A stretch of DNA of 64,000 nucleotides from Ophioderma brevispina (GCA_023653785.1 JAMKCH010002942.1:1-64000), one strand, 5' to 3'; shown: positions 30,091-40,777, counted from the stretch's first letter. The notes: generated from the letters alone by a model not told the origin. Translations and numbers: made by a program.

Positions 30091-30371
30091 GGCTGGTATT
30101 CTTAAAGGGAATGTTAATTTTATACCCGGATTTAAACCAGGGTAGTCCTACATGAGTAGACCTTTTTTCCCTGCCAACATACTCTAAAATGTGCTGTAAC
30201 AGGTGAGAAAATTCCTCATGTATGGGCTGGAATGACCCATTCACGAGGAATTTTCTCACTCGTTACATTTAACTTTCACAGTATTTTGAAAGGAAAAAAG
30301 GTCTACTCATGTAGGACTAGCCCTGGTTTAAACCCAGGTCTAAAATTAGACTCCCTTTCAGAATACCAGCC
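30091..30371. mobile_element. Foldback element, arms over 70 bp
   Basis: The left arm runs GGCTGGTATTCTTAAAGGGA to TCCTACATGAGTAGACC. The right arm runs GGTCTACTCATGTAGGACT to GGGAGTCTAATTTTAG (complement) and GAATACCAGCC. A second nested inverted pair, GAGAAAATTCCTCATG and CGAGGAATTTTCTCAC, sits in the middle. No coding function. Confidence 0.88.
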
Positions 30372-30889
30372 CAGCTGTCTGGATAGTATACAAATTGAGG
30401 ATGCTGTACTTTTGATAATTTTTTACCACTTTTTTTGCTCCTTTATCATGCTGAAGTTTGATTTGAGTATCAGGAAAGACCTGTATACAACCACTGTATT
30501 CAAAACAGTGATATATGCTGAAAATATTAAGGGGAACATATATTGGTTTGTATTGTAGTAGCCTGGTTGACTTGTGTGCAAGTCTATGTCTATGTGTAAT
30601 TGGGTAGGTGGAACCTTTTCCACACAAAAATAAATGTTAAGTGGTTTCAGGCCTGAGATGCTGTGTTTGTATCCATGTATATGTCGGCTCATCCATATGA
30701 TCGATCTTAAAAAATAGGTGTTCGAGAAAAGCGCAATTGAAAATCTTCCTTCGTAATCACCGAAACATACCGATGCGCATTTACTCCAGGTCAAAGGAAA
30801 TATCATCAAGAAAACACTTCATAGTTTTAATTCAGTGAAAAAATAAATGCTGGTCATCTAGCCCAACACGTTTATGGACTGTAAACTAT

Positions 30890-31230
30890 AGATCAGTATG
30901 TGACAATTTGTTTTGTTTTTCCAAACTATGTTGAGATAGAAAACACTAAGCCAGTATGTGCCGTATTCATCACCGTATTATAAAAAAATCGCAATTGTCG
31001 TATCAGTGCATCACATAGTGATCTATGTCAGATAGCGCTGTATGTGACGCAGATTTGATATAGATTGGTATGTGATGAAGATATATGTATCTTATCGATT
31101 TCAGTTTCTTAGATAGAACACAGATAACTCTGTATGTAACACCTTCACATCGCCGTGTTAAAGTACGCATGTACGTTATTGTTTGTGCATCACATAGTGA
31201 TCTATGTCAGATAGCGCTGTATGTGAAAAA
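30890..31230 (+). repeat. 179-bp tandem duplication with a perfect 42-bp core
   Basis: The core from GTGCATCACATAGTGATCTA to GATAGCGCTGTATGTGA occurs identically at 31007-31048 and 31186-31227. The flanks share AGTATGTGAC-like words and GATAGAAAACACTA / GATAGAACACAGATA. Confidence 0.85.
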
Positions 31231-31872
31231 TAAATTTGAATTAAATGCACATAGATAAAATTTGTAATTAATATTGTCATAATTAGGTCTATATAAATTA
31301 TTAGTCAAGTCTGCAAACTCTGTATATGAAGAGTTCAACCTTTCAAGTCATATTAACAATACCGGGAATTTTCTCAAAAATGTCAAAATATGAGATAGAA
31401 CAGTAGTGATGCAATGCGCCTACGATATGTCAAGAGAGTACTGCTTTGCATTTTATCCACTTGATTGAAAAAGCGTAGGGGGATTTTGCGATAGTGCGCA
31501 TGTCCATGTATGTGTTCCAGTTTGGCTAGCTTTTTGTTTTTCACAAATATGTTGAAAAGTTTGTCCGATTTAAACCAGATCTGGTGTTAAGGTGCAATAG
31601 GGTTCATCCATAAGTGGATGTGTAAAAGCAGGGACCAAGGTTTTTAAGGTCATTTGAGGTCATGTACCAGTCTGCGTCTTGCCAGGATGATGCAAGTTAC
31701 TTGCTGTATTTTTCAGTATATGTGTTAATACTGCTTATTACCACTGTTAGATAACATCATAACCTATGTTATTATTTTGAGATGCTTTACACCATTGTTC
31801 AGGGATAGTACCAAACAGAAATTAACAATAAAGGGAAGTGACAGTGACTTTGCAAAAAAGTTTGGTCCCATA

Positions 31873-32016
31873 GCAGTGCGTAGCCAGGGGGGGGGCAGGG
31901 GGCGCTAGCCACCGTACAAATTGACACATTCATGCAAAATTAGCCTATTTGGACAAATTTAGGGCACAAAGACCGTCTCAGCCTCCCGTCAAATGACCAT
32001 CCTGGCTAAGCCCCTG
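31873..32016. mobile_element. hAT-like MITE, first copy
   Basis: It starts CAGTGCGTAGCCAGGG and ends CCTGGCTAAGCCCCTG, inverted and of hAT type (CA...TG). It is flanked by CCCATAG and CATAGGG, so a target duplication is not clearly resolved. Confidence 0.55.
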
Positions 32017-32062
32017 CATAGGGTACCATCATTGGCAGTGGCCACCACCATTGGCCGCTAAT

Positions 32063-32213
32063 TTTTTTTTTTTTTTTTTTTTCTCAGTTGGTTAGAGCGC
32101 CGTCACTAGTAATACGGAGGTCGCCGGTTCGAATCCGGCCAAGTGCATATGGGTTTTTTCAACACTTGTGTGCGCTGGCCATCTCCAGGGAAAGATTAAT
32201 AAATACCCGCTTT
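32063..32213 (+). mobile_element. tRNA-derived SINE
   Basis: A poly-T run is followed by TCAGTTGGTTAGAGCG (A box) and GCCGGTTCGAATCCGGC (B box with its T-stem), close to a real tRNA over 60 bp. The 5' acceptor stem is replaced by the poly-T and there is no matching 3' half, so this is not a functional tRNA gene. The body ends near ATTAATAAATACCCGC. Confidence 0.75.
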
Positions 32214-32290
32214 ACACCATTGTTCAGAAATTGAAACAGAAATTAACAATAAAGGGAAGTGACAGCGACTTTGCAAAAGTGGTCCCATAG

Positions 32291-32438
32291 CAGTGGCGTA
32301 GCCAGGGAGGGGGCTCAGGGGGCGCTAGCCCCCCGTCAAATTTGACAAAATCATGCAAAATTAGCCTAATTTGGACAAATTTAGGGCACAAAGACAGTCT
32401 CAGCCTCCCGTCAAATTACAATCCTGGCTAAGCCCCTG
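32291..32438. mobile_element. hAT-like MITE, second copy
   Basis: The ends are CAGTGGCGTAGCCAGGGA and CCTGGCTAAGCCCCTG (14 of 16 inverted). It is more than 90 percent identical by eye to 31873-32016. Confidence 0.6.
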
Positions 32439-32499
32439 CATAGGGTACCATCATTGGCAGTGGCCACCACCATTGGCCGCTAATATTTCAAGTAATTAC

Positions 32500-33550
32500 T
32501 GATACATGGTCATGCTACATGCGTGACTTGCAGCTTCTTGCTGAAAATCCTTACCAGTATGAGCAGAGACCCTGTCAAAATACCCTGATGGTATCAACCT
32601 GGTGTATGTTAGCATCCAATATGCACAAATACTTCTGGCTCCAAGTGGACTGAGCTAAGTAAACATAAAAATAAGATAACTGGAAATCTTCAAATTCGTT
32701 TATAGGCATGATACTATACTGTGCTGTTCCGAATAAATGCTCCTGCTCTAATAAATGCCCCCTACGATTTTAGGATAAAACAATTCAAGAAAATGAGTTA
32801 AGCTTACTTGAATCACATGATTTAATGGCCGGGACTGTTGTATCCGTATCATAATCGCCGTTGTCATCAATGCTTTCTGCTTCTGATCCGTCACTAATGA
32901 TAACTGGCACACATAGATACACAAAGAGAGGACTGGTAGATCACCTGAAAAAATCTTTTATAAACTGTGCAAGGTGATTTTTGAGGGGATTTTTGACTTC
33001 CATTTTTGACTGTAATAAACGCCCCCTTTTGAAAAATGCACCGCCCCCCGGGGCGTTTGTTAGGAACAATACGGTATGTCAGCTTATGGAGTATTGAAAG
33101 GTTGGGTTGGTGAACAGCTACATTCACTGTTAAGTTATACTTGGTGCAGAATTAGAGCATATGCACTGGGACAATTAATAGGGCTTCCTGTATGATTAAA
33201 GTCTAGTATTTTGTACCACATTGTATTTTTTAATGAGAAATATTTAGTTGTGTATTTTTATTTTTGAGTAGACATTGTAAATCATTAGATCCAAGCAGAT
33301 TGTAATTTTATTCAAATGTTGTTAATGCACAATTTTAATGAAACTACATTTTAAAATTCAAAAGCATTTGTTGAGTCTGCAAAATTGTGCACCACATATT
33401 GGCAGCCATATACGACGGGTTCGATAATTTAAAGTGATAAAGCAATGGTGAGTGATTTTGTGGGAAATTTGACAAACAATTTCTACAAATTGGCTCTGAA
33501 ACAAAAGAAGGTTGGGCACAACAAAACCTCCCATTTCACTTTGCTTGCAC
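32500..33550. other. No gene seen
   Basis: AT-rich. It holds a fragment with GCTCCTGCTCTAATAAATGC and a later GTAATAAACGCCCCCTTTTG, a diffuse inverted pair that may be an old MITE. No exon recognised. Confidence 0.3.
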
Positions 33551-33554
33551 ATAT

Positions 33555-33752
33555 TTACGACCTTTAGAAAACCGGGCTTATGCAGATGCAGTGAGCGTGC
33601 CCATGCCCAGCTGTGTTCGGAAATGTGACCGCATGAATTCGAAGTCCACTCGATCGATATCGGTCACATTCATGAACAGCAGCTGGGCATGGGCGTGCTC
33701 ACTGCTTCACCGCATCTGCATAAGCATAAGCCCGGTTTTCTAAAGGTCGTAA
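33555..33752. mobile_element. Palindromic MITE, family I, copy I1
   Basis: The arms TTACGACCTTTAGAAAAC...CGTGCCCATGCCCAGCTG and CAGCTGGGCATGGGCGTG...GTTTTCTAAAGGTCGTAA pair over about 70 bp. The loop holds ACTCGATCGATATCGGTCAC close to the right arm. The second copy, at 48644, carries the same loop word in the opposite orientation. Confidence 0.88.
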
Positions 33753-34043
33753 AGACATTGCTGTATTAAGAGGTTTGCCTTTGACACAGCCAGATGTAAC
33801 CCGCTACTTGATCCTTGTGTACTGCAAGTAGCCATTAATGACGTGCAGGTAGAGACTAGTAAACTAATCATATGGCAATATGGTCATTACAGAATTTCTG
33901 GGGGTTAAAAAGTTGCTTTAATTTACCAACTACAGTTGTCAGATTTGTTCAGCATTATTTACTTTGCTGTGCATGACTTGTGTCAGCATGGAAGTAATGA
34001 AGATTGGTTTGTTGAGTAGAGTGGACTCCCCCCTTTCATGCAG

Positions 34044-34105
34044 ATGTCCCTGTGTACGTTTCATCTGCTAACTCTGACATTAAGAAATAAATTCTTGGAG
34101 CAAAG
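34044..34105 (+). CDS. Candidate small exon, gene unknown
   Basis: A strong pyrimidine-rich acceptor (CTCCCCCCTTTCATGCAG) and the donor CAAAG/GTATGA enclose 62 bp with a single open frame reading MSLCTFHLLTLTLRNKFLEQ. It ends with two bases carried over, which does not match the start of the candidate exon at 35704, so an exon is missing between them or the call is wrong. Confidence 0.3.
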
Positions 34106-34376
34106 GTATGAATGTAAATAGACAAGTATCATGAATAATATAATTTTATGCTGCTGGGGCTCAAATTCGCAGCGGCATGCGCGAATCTGACTGGATTCCC
34201 GCAAAAGCTCATTTTCAAATAGACCAAGAATTGAAAAGTCCTTTTTTCATGACAAAGTTCGCACTAGCCCCAGCACCCAGATTGTTTTGAAGAAACAAAT
34301 TATTTGCAGAAAACTATCATTTTTGCCGGTCATGTGCGTTTCAATGCCCAGCCAGGCCGGCAAATGTTGTCAAAAC

Positions 34377-34752
34377 AATAGGGCTGTCCATGCTGACGTC
34401 ACAAGTCGGTCCATTTTGCGCCGTGTTTTTACCTGAACGATAGCAGGAGACTGGAATGGTAGCCGCTAGTTTGGAAATGCGCATTTTCGATTGCCTATTT
34501 GTTTCACTTACATGCTTGAAACAATCCCAAGAAATGGTGATAAAGGCTGCCAAACGGCCTCGAATCGAAGTTTGTTCTGGAGTGACATCACGTTTGTTTT
34601 CACATCACGTTTGTTTTCACCTCCAATGAAATGATTCGGACTTACTAAAAAGTACGCGCAGTGTTGTGCATCGCGAAGTGATATTGCAAAACGAGGGCCG
34701 ATGATAAAGGCTAAGCACAGGCATGTAACCCGGATGAGTAGACAGCCCTATT
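34377..34752. mobile_element. MITE with AATAGGGCTGTC ends
   Basis: AATAGGGCTGTC and GACAGCCCTATT bound 376 bp. The interior has a CRE-like TGACGTCA near the left end and a tandem pair of ACATCACGTTTGTTTTC. The minus-strand open frame inside (34341-34553) is treated as chance. Confidence 0.65.
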
Positions 34753-35155
34753 TTCAATGCACCAAATTGCGATTTGCTTTTTTATACTTTTTTTTTCATT
34801 AAATTGCCTCATTTATACTAGTCCTAAATCGACCGCTAAATTAAGAAAATATGCAATGTTTTTTTAGTTTTCGTTTTATTTTTTTCCAGTAAGTTAGTAA
34901 GTTTCCAAAATCAAATGAAACTAAATAATTACAAAAAAATGCATGCCAGGGTACGTTGTAAAAAAGCATGTGATCGAAATTGCCCAATAATAGATCGCCT
35001 TAGAACTCGCCAAGGTCATAATGTAAATGCATCAAGATGGAATCTAATGTTCTGTAAATGGTTAGGTGATTGGCTATAGCGCTAAAATACGGGCTAAAAT
35101 AAACAAACAACATGGCAAACAGCTGTACCGATACGATGCACGGATGTTTATCTCA

Positions 35156-35499
35156 TTAAAGGTGCTTGTTCCGATCCAAGTCTATTGTGTTCTCTACTTG
35201 ATATGAAAGCTTGGCACTTGCACATACGCCCCATCAAGTACCGTGGGAAACAAACTTGCGGTTTTGATGGTAGAAGCAATAATACATATTGCAAAGCCCT
35301 ATTCAATACTGTGCTAATATTGATGGTTAACCACTAAAACGGTGGTTTTTCGTTCATATCTTGGGAATGAAACGGATTTGAGAGCTCATATTTCAGGACG
35401 ACAATGAGAAAAATACGGCCTTTCATCTGATATCAAAATTGATACTACTTCCGGGTAAATCAGGGGGGTCCCAAACACGATCGGAACACGCACCTTTAA
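35156..35499 (+). mobile_element. TTAA-flanked MITE, family C, copy C2
   Basis: The ends are TTAAAGGTGCTTGTTCCGAT and ATCGGAACACGCACCTTTAA, bounded by TTAA, 344 bp, full length compared with C1. Confidence 0.9.
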
Positions 35500-35703
35500 G
35501 TAAGCTTTTTATGGATACCAGGGAACAGCGTCAATCGTAAAATATGACCAATTTACCAAAAAAAGAGTAGGATTTGTGTATGCTTACGGCAAGTTTACGC
35601 GAATCTGATCGGATTCCCGCTGAAACAGTGTGGCGAGAATCTCACGCGAATCAGATTTGGGGATTCGCGTCGAATTTGAGCCCTTGCGCTGTGGTCTTTT
35701 CAG

Positions 35704-35801
35704 AAATAGTGCTAACTTCAGTCATCAAAAATGGTCGGTTTGCCATTAACAGCCAAGAAAATATTGATGTTGGTCGGTCAGCTTTTTTTAAACTTAGAGA
35801 A
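35704..35801 (+). CDS. Candidate plus-strand exon, gene unknown
   Basis: The acceptor GCGCTGTGGTCTTTTCAG opens two bases plus 32 codons, reading IVLTSVIKNGRFAINSQENI and DVGRSAFFKLRE, to the donor GAA/GTATGT. A second donor, ACAG/GTTTGA, ten bases later would extend it by VCT and leave one base. That base would join in phase to 36614-36719 if the acceptor there is taken two bases later. The reading is strongly protein-like. No family is recognised. Confidence 0.5.
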
Positions 35802-35999
35802 GTATGTACAGGTTTGAGTGTTGTATAGTATTATGCTAAATGCCCAGTAATGGATAAATCAGGACTGATGAATGACTTAGTTTTGGCAATGAAACCGAGG
35901 TCAGAGCCATATTTAAAATTGTTAAGCATACTGGCTGAAACCTGCAGCTACACTGCCTAGTCTGAAGTATGTATGCATGTCTATACCCAGATCAGACAT

Positions 36000-36540
36000 T
36001 ATCATCAAACATACTCTTATTTCAAGTCTTTCGTCTGTGGCACTTGAAATGGTTCTTCAGGTGACTGTTGCTTGAAGAACCATTTCAAGAGCCACTGACT
36101 CCAGGAAAGATAAATTAATTAAGTAAATTTGCGGGAGAGCGGGTAGCGCAGCGGTTCTTCCCTCGCTTTACACCACCGAGGTCCCAGGTTCGATTCCCGG
36201 GTCGGGCATGAGGCTTTACGTGTAATTGGTTTCCAGTCCAAGCTCGCTCTCGCAGGTTTTCTCCGGGTGCTCTGGTTTCCTCCTGCTTCTAAAACTGGAC
36301 TTCTTTCCCTTCCTTGTCCTAATTTAATGTATGTGATTTCGGTCGATGTTTGTGTGAGTGTTGCAATTGGCGCTGTATTAGCTGCTGCCTCAAAGTTGCA
36401 TTGTTTCTGTAAGCGCTGTGTTCTTCGTAGAGCGCTATATAAATGCTTAATATTATTATTAAGTCATATTAATACATGGCAGCACACAGATGTATCACAT
36501 AGCAGCTATTGCACTTACGACCTTCTTGAACTCACATGAC
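36000..36540 (+). repeat. Dispersed repeat interrupted by a SINE; partner at 61160-61375
   Basis: The left part (36030-36118) and right part (36463-36540) are collinear with 61190-61375, sharing GAGCCACTGACT, AATACATGGCAGCACA and GCAGCTATTGCACTTAC. The copy here contains a perfect 17-bp hairpin arm pair, CTTGAAATGGTTCTTCA and TGAAGAACCATTTCAAG (36046-36090). The tRNA-SINE 36119-36462 is absent from the partner. Confidence 0.8.
36119..36462 (+). mobile_element. tRNA-derived SINE, full length
   Basis: The A-box region GGGTAGCGCAGCGGTTCTTC and B-box CAGGTTCGATTCCCGGGTCG are followed by a body with TTTTCTCCGGGTGCTCTGG and a 3' end AGAGCGCTATATAAATGC with an ATT-repeat tail. ATTAAGT-type flanks on both sides may be the target duplication. 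The homologous locus at about 61270 lacks it. Confidence 0.85.
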
Positions 36541-36613
36541 TTATTGCGTCATACTTGCATGTGAGCTTAAGTTTGTTCAATGTATACACCTATGCTGTGA
36601 CTCCATACTTCAG

Positions 36614-36719
36614 AGTAGACAGTGTATATTTGAGTGATATATCACCTCTTGAAGAAGGAACCAATAGCAATGGACATATTTGGTTCAATTCTATCAGTGA
36701 TCCTTTTATTGTAAAAAAT
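36614..36719 (+). CDS. Candidate plus-strand exon, gene unknown
   Basis: The acceptor GACTCCATACTTCAG opens one base plus 35 codons, reading VDSVYLSDISPLEEGTNSNG and HIWFNSISDPFIVKN, to the donor AAT/GTATGT. It is 0.8 kb after the candidate exon at 35704, with a SINE insertion in the intervening sequence. Likely the same gene, which I do not recognise. Confidence 0.5.
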
Positions 36720-36983
36720 GTATGTTGTTTTAATTTTATATCATGACTATAGTCGATGTAGTGTTATTACCACTTGGACAACCTGAAATTGTATTATAGA
36801 TTTGAACTTGTTAATGACTTTTCCCACCTAATGTAACCATAATGTTTGTTGGCCAGTTTTTGTAAATAACTTGTATATTATTATGCAGCATGTCATTATT
36901 AACCCATTCAGCAGTACAGGCCAATTTTATTTGTTATTCCTAGGGTTGTATGCCAATATTAGCCCATCAGAGACAGAAAAGCT

Positions 36984-37345
36984 TTAAAGTGACAAATGAT
37001 ATTTTTTTGAGGATACAAATTTCTCTAAAATTGCACTGGATTGGTTGTAGACCACCTACCGAGAACATTTTGAAGGTTTATTGGACAAACAAGTACAGAA
37101 GAAAGCTGCAGACCTTGTTTTGAACTTGCCTGCTATCGTAAACGTCCCTATAGAAAACCATGCTTTGATTTTCTGTCGTGCACGACAGAAAAAGCTTAAT
37201 CATCTTATTACAAAAATACAGAGTATTTTGTTTATTCACTTCAGGTGTGATCTAATACATTGGTAAGCATTCCAAATATGTAAAAAACCTGGGTTCGACA
37301 AAAAATTGGGGGCGCTTCTTTCTGTAAATGTCCTCATGTCTCTTG
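36984..37345 (+). mobile_element. Family F MITE, copy F2
   Basis: It begins TTAAAGTGACAAATGATATT and contains the family words GTAGACCACCTACCGAGAAC, GAACTTGCCTGCTATCG and the central palindrome TTCTGTCGTGCACGACAGAA. The 3' end is less clear (about GTCCTCATGTCTCTTGAAGG). The open frame through it is not considered a gene. Confidence 0.7.
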
Positions 37346-37399
37346 AAGGTACATGCACATAGAAAATCTTGATTTGTTACTCAGAGGATATTGTGTTAA

Positions 37400-38250
37400 G
37401 GCTTTTAACACTGAAAGGGTAATCAGTCAACTTTTGCAATCGATCGCCGTCAGTAGACAGCAAATCAGCCACTGAATTCGCCATTTCTGACGGGCCATTT
37501 AAAATAACAGCATTCATGCGTCTGCTGTATACCTGTAGGAGACTATTCACCATGTTACATTTTCATGTTGGACTTGGTAAATATTATGACAGAAAAAGCA
37601 CAATTTCTGTTGGGAAACAAATAAGGTGGTAAGGGATTCCACTTAAAGAAGCCTGTTAAATCTTTCCTTTGGGCAGGTAAAACATCGTAAGTGAGGTGTT
37701 ATTGCGCTTGTGCGTGTAGAATTCAGAAAATGGCTGCATTAGTGTTCAAAATTTGTGTGATTGCAAAAGCTGCCCAATCACCTGCTCAGTGTGCAGTCTT
37801 ATTATCTGAGCTAATCAGAGATACTGTGAGAAAGGTGGTATAGACCTCAGGGAGTCAAAGAGACACTGGCACATTTTGAAAAATAGTGCACCCTCGAGAT
37901 TTGTCATAATTGATATTTTTGCATTGTTGTAAAGCTTGTATATACATTAGCCTTCATGTGAAATTATTAAGCCCAAATCAACGTGTTATGGGTAAACAGA
38001 ACAATTTTATAATTAATGACTGTAGCAGACAATGCGGAAATGGCGTTAACACAAGTAAACACACGCCAGAGTTGATTCCCACAGCATGCACCTTGTTTGA
38101 CCGGTGTGTGACCTTTTTGGTACGGCATTGATATCAATGAGTATAAGTCTGATATTCATGTAATAGACACATTTGTTGATTAAAGTTACAGCAAACTTAA
38201 AAGTTGGCCTACAAATTACCTGGATGTCTTTAGCCTCTTATTCATGTCCA
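37400..38250. repeat. Mostly unassigned; 37858-38050 recurs at 48063-48260
   Basis: The segment from GAGACACTGGCACATTTTGA through AAGCCCAAATCAA has a diverged copy starting GAGACACTGTGCTACATTTG at 48063. No gene is recognised in the interval. Confidence 0.45.
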
Positions 38251-38256
38251 TATCTC

Positions 38257-38502
38257 TTAAAGGTGCTTGTTTCGATTTATGTGTATTGTGTTCTCTACTT
38301 AATATGAGAGCCTGGCACTTGCACGTACGCCCCACTAAACCTGCGTTTTTTTTGTGTTTATATCTTGGGAATGAAATGGATTTGTGGGCTCAAATTTCTG
38401 GACGACAATGAGAAAAATATGGCTTTCATGTGATATCAAAATCGTTACTACTTCCGGGTAAATCATGGGGGTCCCAAAGACGATCGGAACACGCACCTTT
38501 AA
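38257..38502 (+). mobile_element. TTAA-flanked MITE, family C, copy C3 (internally deleted)
   Basis: The ends TTAAAGGTGCTTGTTTCGAT and CGGAACACGCACCTTTAA are bounded by TTAA. About 95 bp of the family interior, around the AACCACTAAAACGG region, is missing. Confidence 0.88.
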
Positions 38503-38885
38503 ATTTTGGGTATGTTATTTTTAAGTGTAAAATATATCTGTATTCTTTCAATGGCCTAGGCTACCATTTGTGAGCAAATTAAAGAAATTTCATATTTTGC
38601 GAAAATGTGCCAGTGCCCCTTTTTTTACAAGCACATAAAACGGGTTAAAACATATTGACCGTTTGTCCTTAAAATTATACACAAATGATGATCACATGGG
38701 TATTTTCTTTTCACACTGATATTTTGGTGATCTTAACTTTCTTTTGTAAGTAGTTAAAGAGCTTACCACATTGAGAAATGTATTGAGAAATACTGTTAGA
38801 AAGGTATGATTAAATATTTTAAAAATTGTCTTCTGGCTCTCATTGTTGGACTTTTTTCATGCAACTTAGTCACCCCTGATTACTG

Positions 38886-39195
38886 GTGATTTAGGTATAA
38901 TAGTGAAAATATAACCAAATTAGCCTCATTTTATGGCATGTTAAGCTATTTCAGCTCATTAAAATTCACACATTTTGGCACCCAGAGTCTATGAAGGCAA
39001 CATTTTGTGTTTTGTTAAGCACAACTGCAGTTCACACTATCTCACTGATGCAAGACCAATCATTTAATTTAGGTGTATTAGTGAAAATATGGCCACTCTA
39101 GACTCAATTTGCAACATACCAGGCTATTTTAGCTAATTAAGACTAAATTCACACACATTTTGGCACCAAAGATCTATGCAGATAACATTTTTTTT
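38886..39195 (+). repeat. About 183-bp tandem duplication
   Basis: The word pairs TTAGGTATAATAGTGAAAAT / TTAGGTGTATTAGTGAAAAT and ACATTTTGGCACCAAAGATC / ACATTTTGGCACCCAGAGTC are spaced by about 180 bp. Non-coding. Confidence 0.65.
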
Positions 39196-39450
39196 AAAGT
39201 AAAAGTAAAGTCTCGTGCCGAGCAAGCTCGTGCGCGGAGTGCCCATCTCTCTTTCCTTGGAATATTATTTAATTCGAAACAAAAGTTACAGCAAAAAACA
39301 GAATTTCCCCATGCAAAGTATAGGTGCTTTTGCCTGCCAGTTTCTCTTGCACCAACAGGGACGCCATAAACATAAACAAATGTCACATCATCTATATCTG
39401 GGTTTGTTATACTATACATGCATATAGCAAAGGGCAATAAGGTGTATGAA

Positions 39451-39771
39451 TTAAAATTGGGATCACCTATTTTAAATGGCTATAGCCCGATCGCTAATAG
39501 CTTCAGATTTTACCGGAAGTGGTCAAAATTTTGGTATCAGAAGAAAGGGCTAAAGGATGTTTGGTCAGAAGTCATGAGAAAAATGTGCAACATTTTGATA
39601 CACCGATATTATTACAAAGTACTCTATGAGGCTTACAAAATCACATTATTAGCTCTCACATCAAAACAGATTGAACTATCGGCGTGAAAGTTTACAGATG
39701 GATTTTTGGGGTGAAGGCCATTCTTTCAAGATAAAAACTTTACTTACTTAAATCGGACCATTCCCCTTTAA
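39451..39771 (-). mobile_element. Probable TTAA-flanked MITE
   Basis: On the minus strand it starts TTAAAGGGGAATGGTCCGAT and the other end reads TTAAAATTGGGATCACC. Part of it matches the complement of 11527-11640 (AAGTTTCACGCCGAT region). The TIR is imperfect, so this is tentative. Confidence 0.45.
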
Positions 39772-39899
39772 TTATCTTAAATTTTCATAAAACAAATACA
39801 AAATAACATGTTAGGTACTCAATGAAGAGTATACATTAATCTGGCAGTGCCCAACACCCAGAGTGTGAAAACTTCTAACAAGAATTTTGCGATGTACAA

Positions 39900-40777
39900 T
39901 TAAAGCAATATTGGCACATTTTTTGAAGAGCGCCCCCAATTTTCAAAAGTTGATATTTTTGCACAGTTACGTTGATAATTGTCTAGGAAACTATACCTGC
40001 GAACGAGAATGCAAAGAAATGCGTATTTATCATAAAATAAGCGATTTTGTAATTAGAATTGGAGTCCCAGATTGGACTTAAAGGCTGACTCAGAGATTTC
40101 GAAATATAATTTGTTTGTGTATTAATTAAAAGTAATCCTCCAGAACTAAAGATAGTCACCTATAATGCGTAATTCCAAAGTTAGAGATGAATCGGATTTT
40201 TCGTTTTCATGCAATATACATTTATGTACAGTATAACAGTGCCATAGCCTACCGTGTATAACAAAAATTCCGGATCCGGAATTTTATAACAAAGTTGTGA
40301 TTTTCTATATGAAGGACTTCGATTTGAGCTTAGTTATTTTACACAGTGATTAGTATATGGACAAGCATTGTATACATGTTAAAACACGATTTGTTTGAAA
40401 AAATGAGTGCGCCCTCATCGGGAAATCTCTGAGTCGGCCTTTAACGGTAGAGCTGGAAATGCTACGTTTATGTCCGTCCGTGATGAAATAGTGCCACCTC
40501 AAGAAGATTACCTCTACCTTGACTTGCCTGAACCAATAAAACAACTAATGGATGAGCATAGACACGTACATGGCGCTATTTCCCGGCTATTTCACATTGG
40601 AATGCTGTTTCCAGCAGTCGTTGAATTATTATCGGGATCCAAGATTCAAGATTCAATCCCAATAATAATTATTCTAATTACAAATTCCTTCGTTTGTGAC
40701 ACACAGACATTTTCGAGCTTAACCATTCACAGGTATAGTTTACTAGCCAGTTACCAATGCAACCATGTAAAAATCTA
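39900..40777 (+). mobile_element. Family A MITE, copy A2, interrupted by MITE B1 and truncated
   Basis: It begins TTAAAGCAATATTGGCACAT, follows A3 to GCAACCATGTAAAAATCTA and is cut at the poly-T junction, so its right end is missing. B1 is inserted at its internal TTAA (40078). The open frame 40407-40862 spans B1's edge and A2 and is not a gene. Confidence 0.85.
40078..40444. mobile_element. TTAA-inserted MITE, family B, copy B1, with known empty site
   Basis: The element runs from TTAAAGGCTGACTCAGAGAT to ATCTCTGAGTCGGCCTTTAA and interrupts the sequence GATTGGAC/TTAA/CGGTAG. That sequence is intact as GATTGGACTTAACGGTAG in A3 (41134-41137). This shows precise insertion with duplication of TTAA, as produced by piggyBac-type transposases. 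No transposase is encoded. Confidence 0.95.

Larger units (their letters stand above)
31785..32490 (+). repeat. Tandem duplication of about 275 bp separated by a SINE
   Basis: The first unit is 31785-32062 and the second 32214-32490. Both run from TTTACACCATTGTTCAG through AATAAAGGGAAGTGACAG to GCCACCACCATTGGCCGCTA. Between them lies a poly-T run and a tRNA-derived SINE. Each unit contains a hAT-like MITE. Confidence 0.85.

Noticed and set aside
32086..32143. Possible tRNA gene with good A and B boxes
   Set aside because: There is no acceptor stem, it is preceded by poly-T and followed by a SINE body. Best explained as a SINE head.
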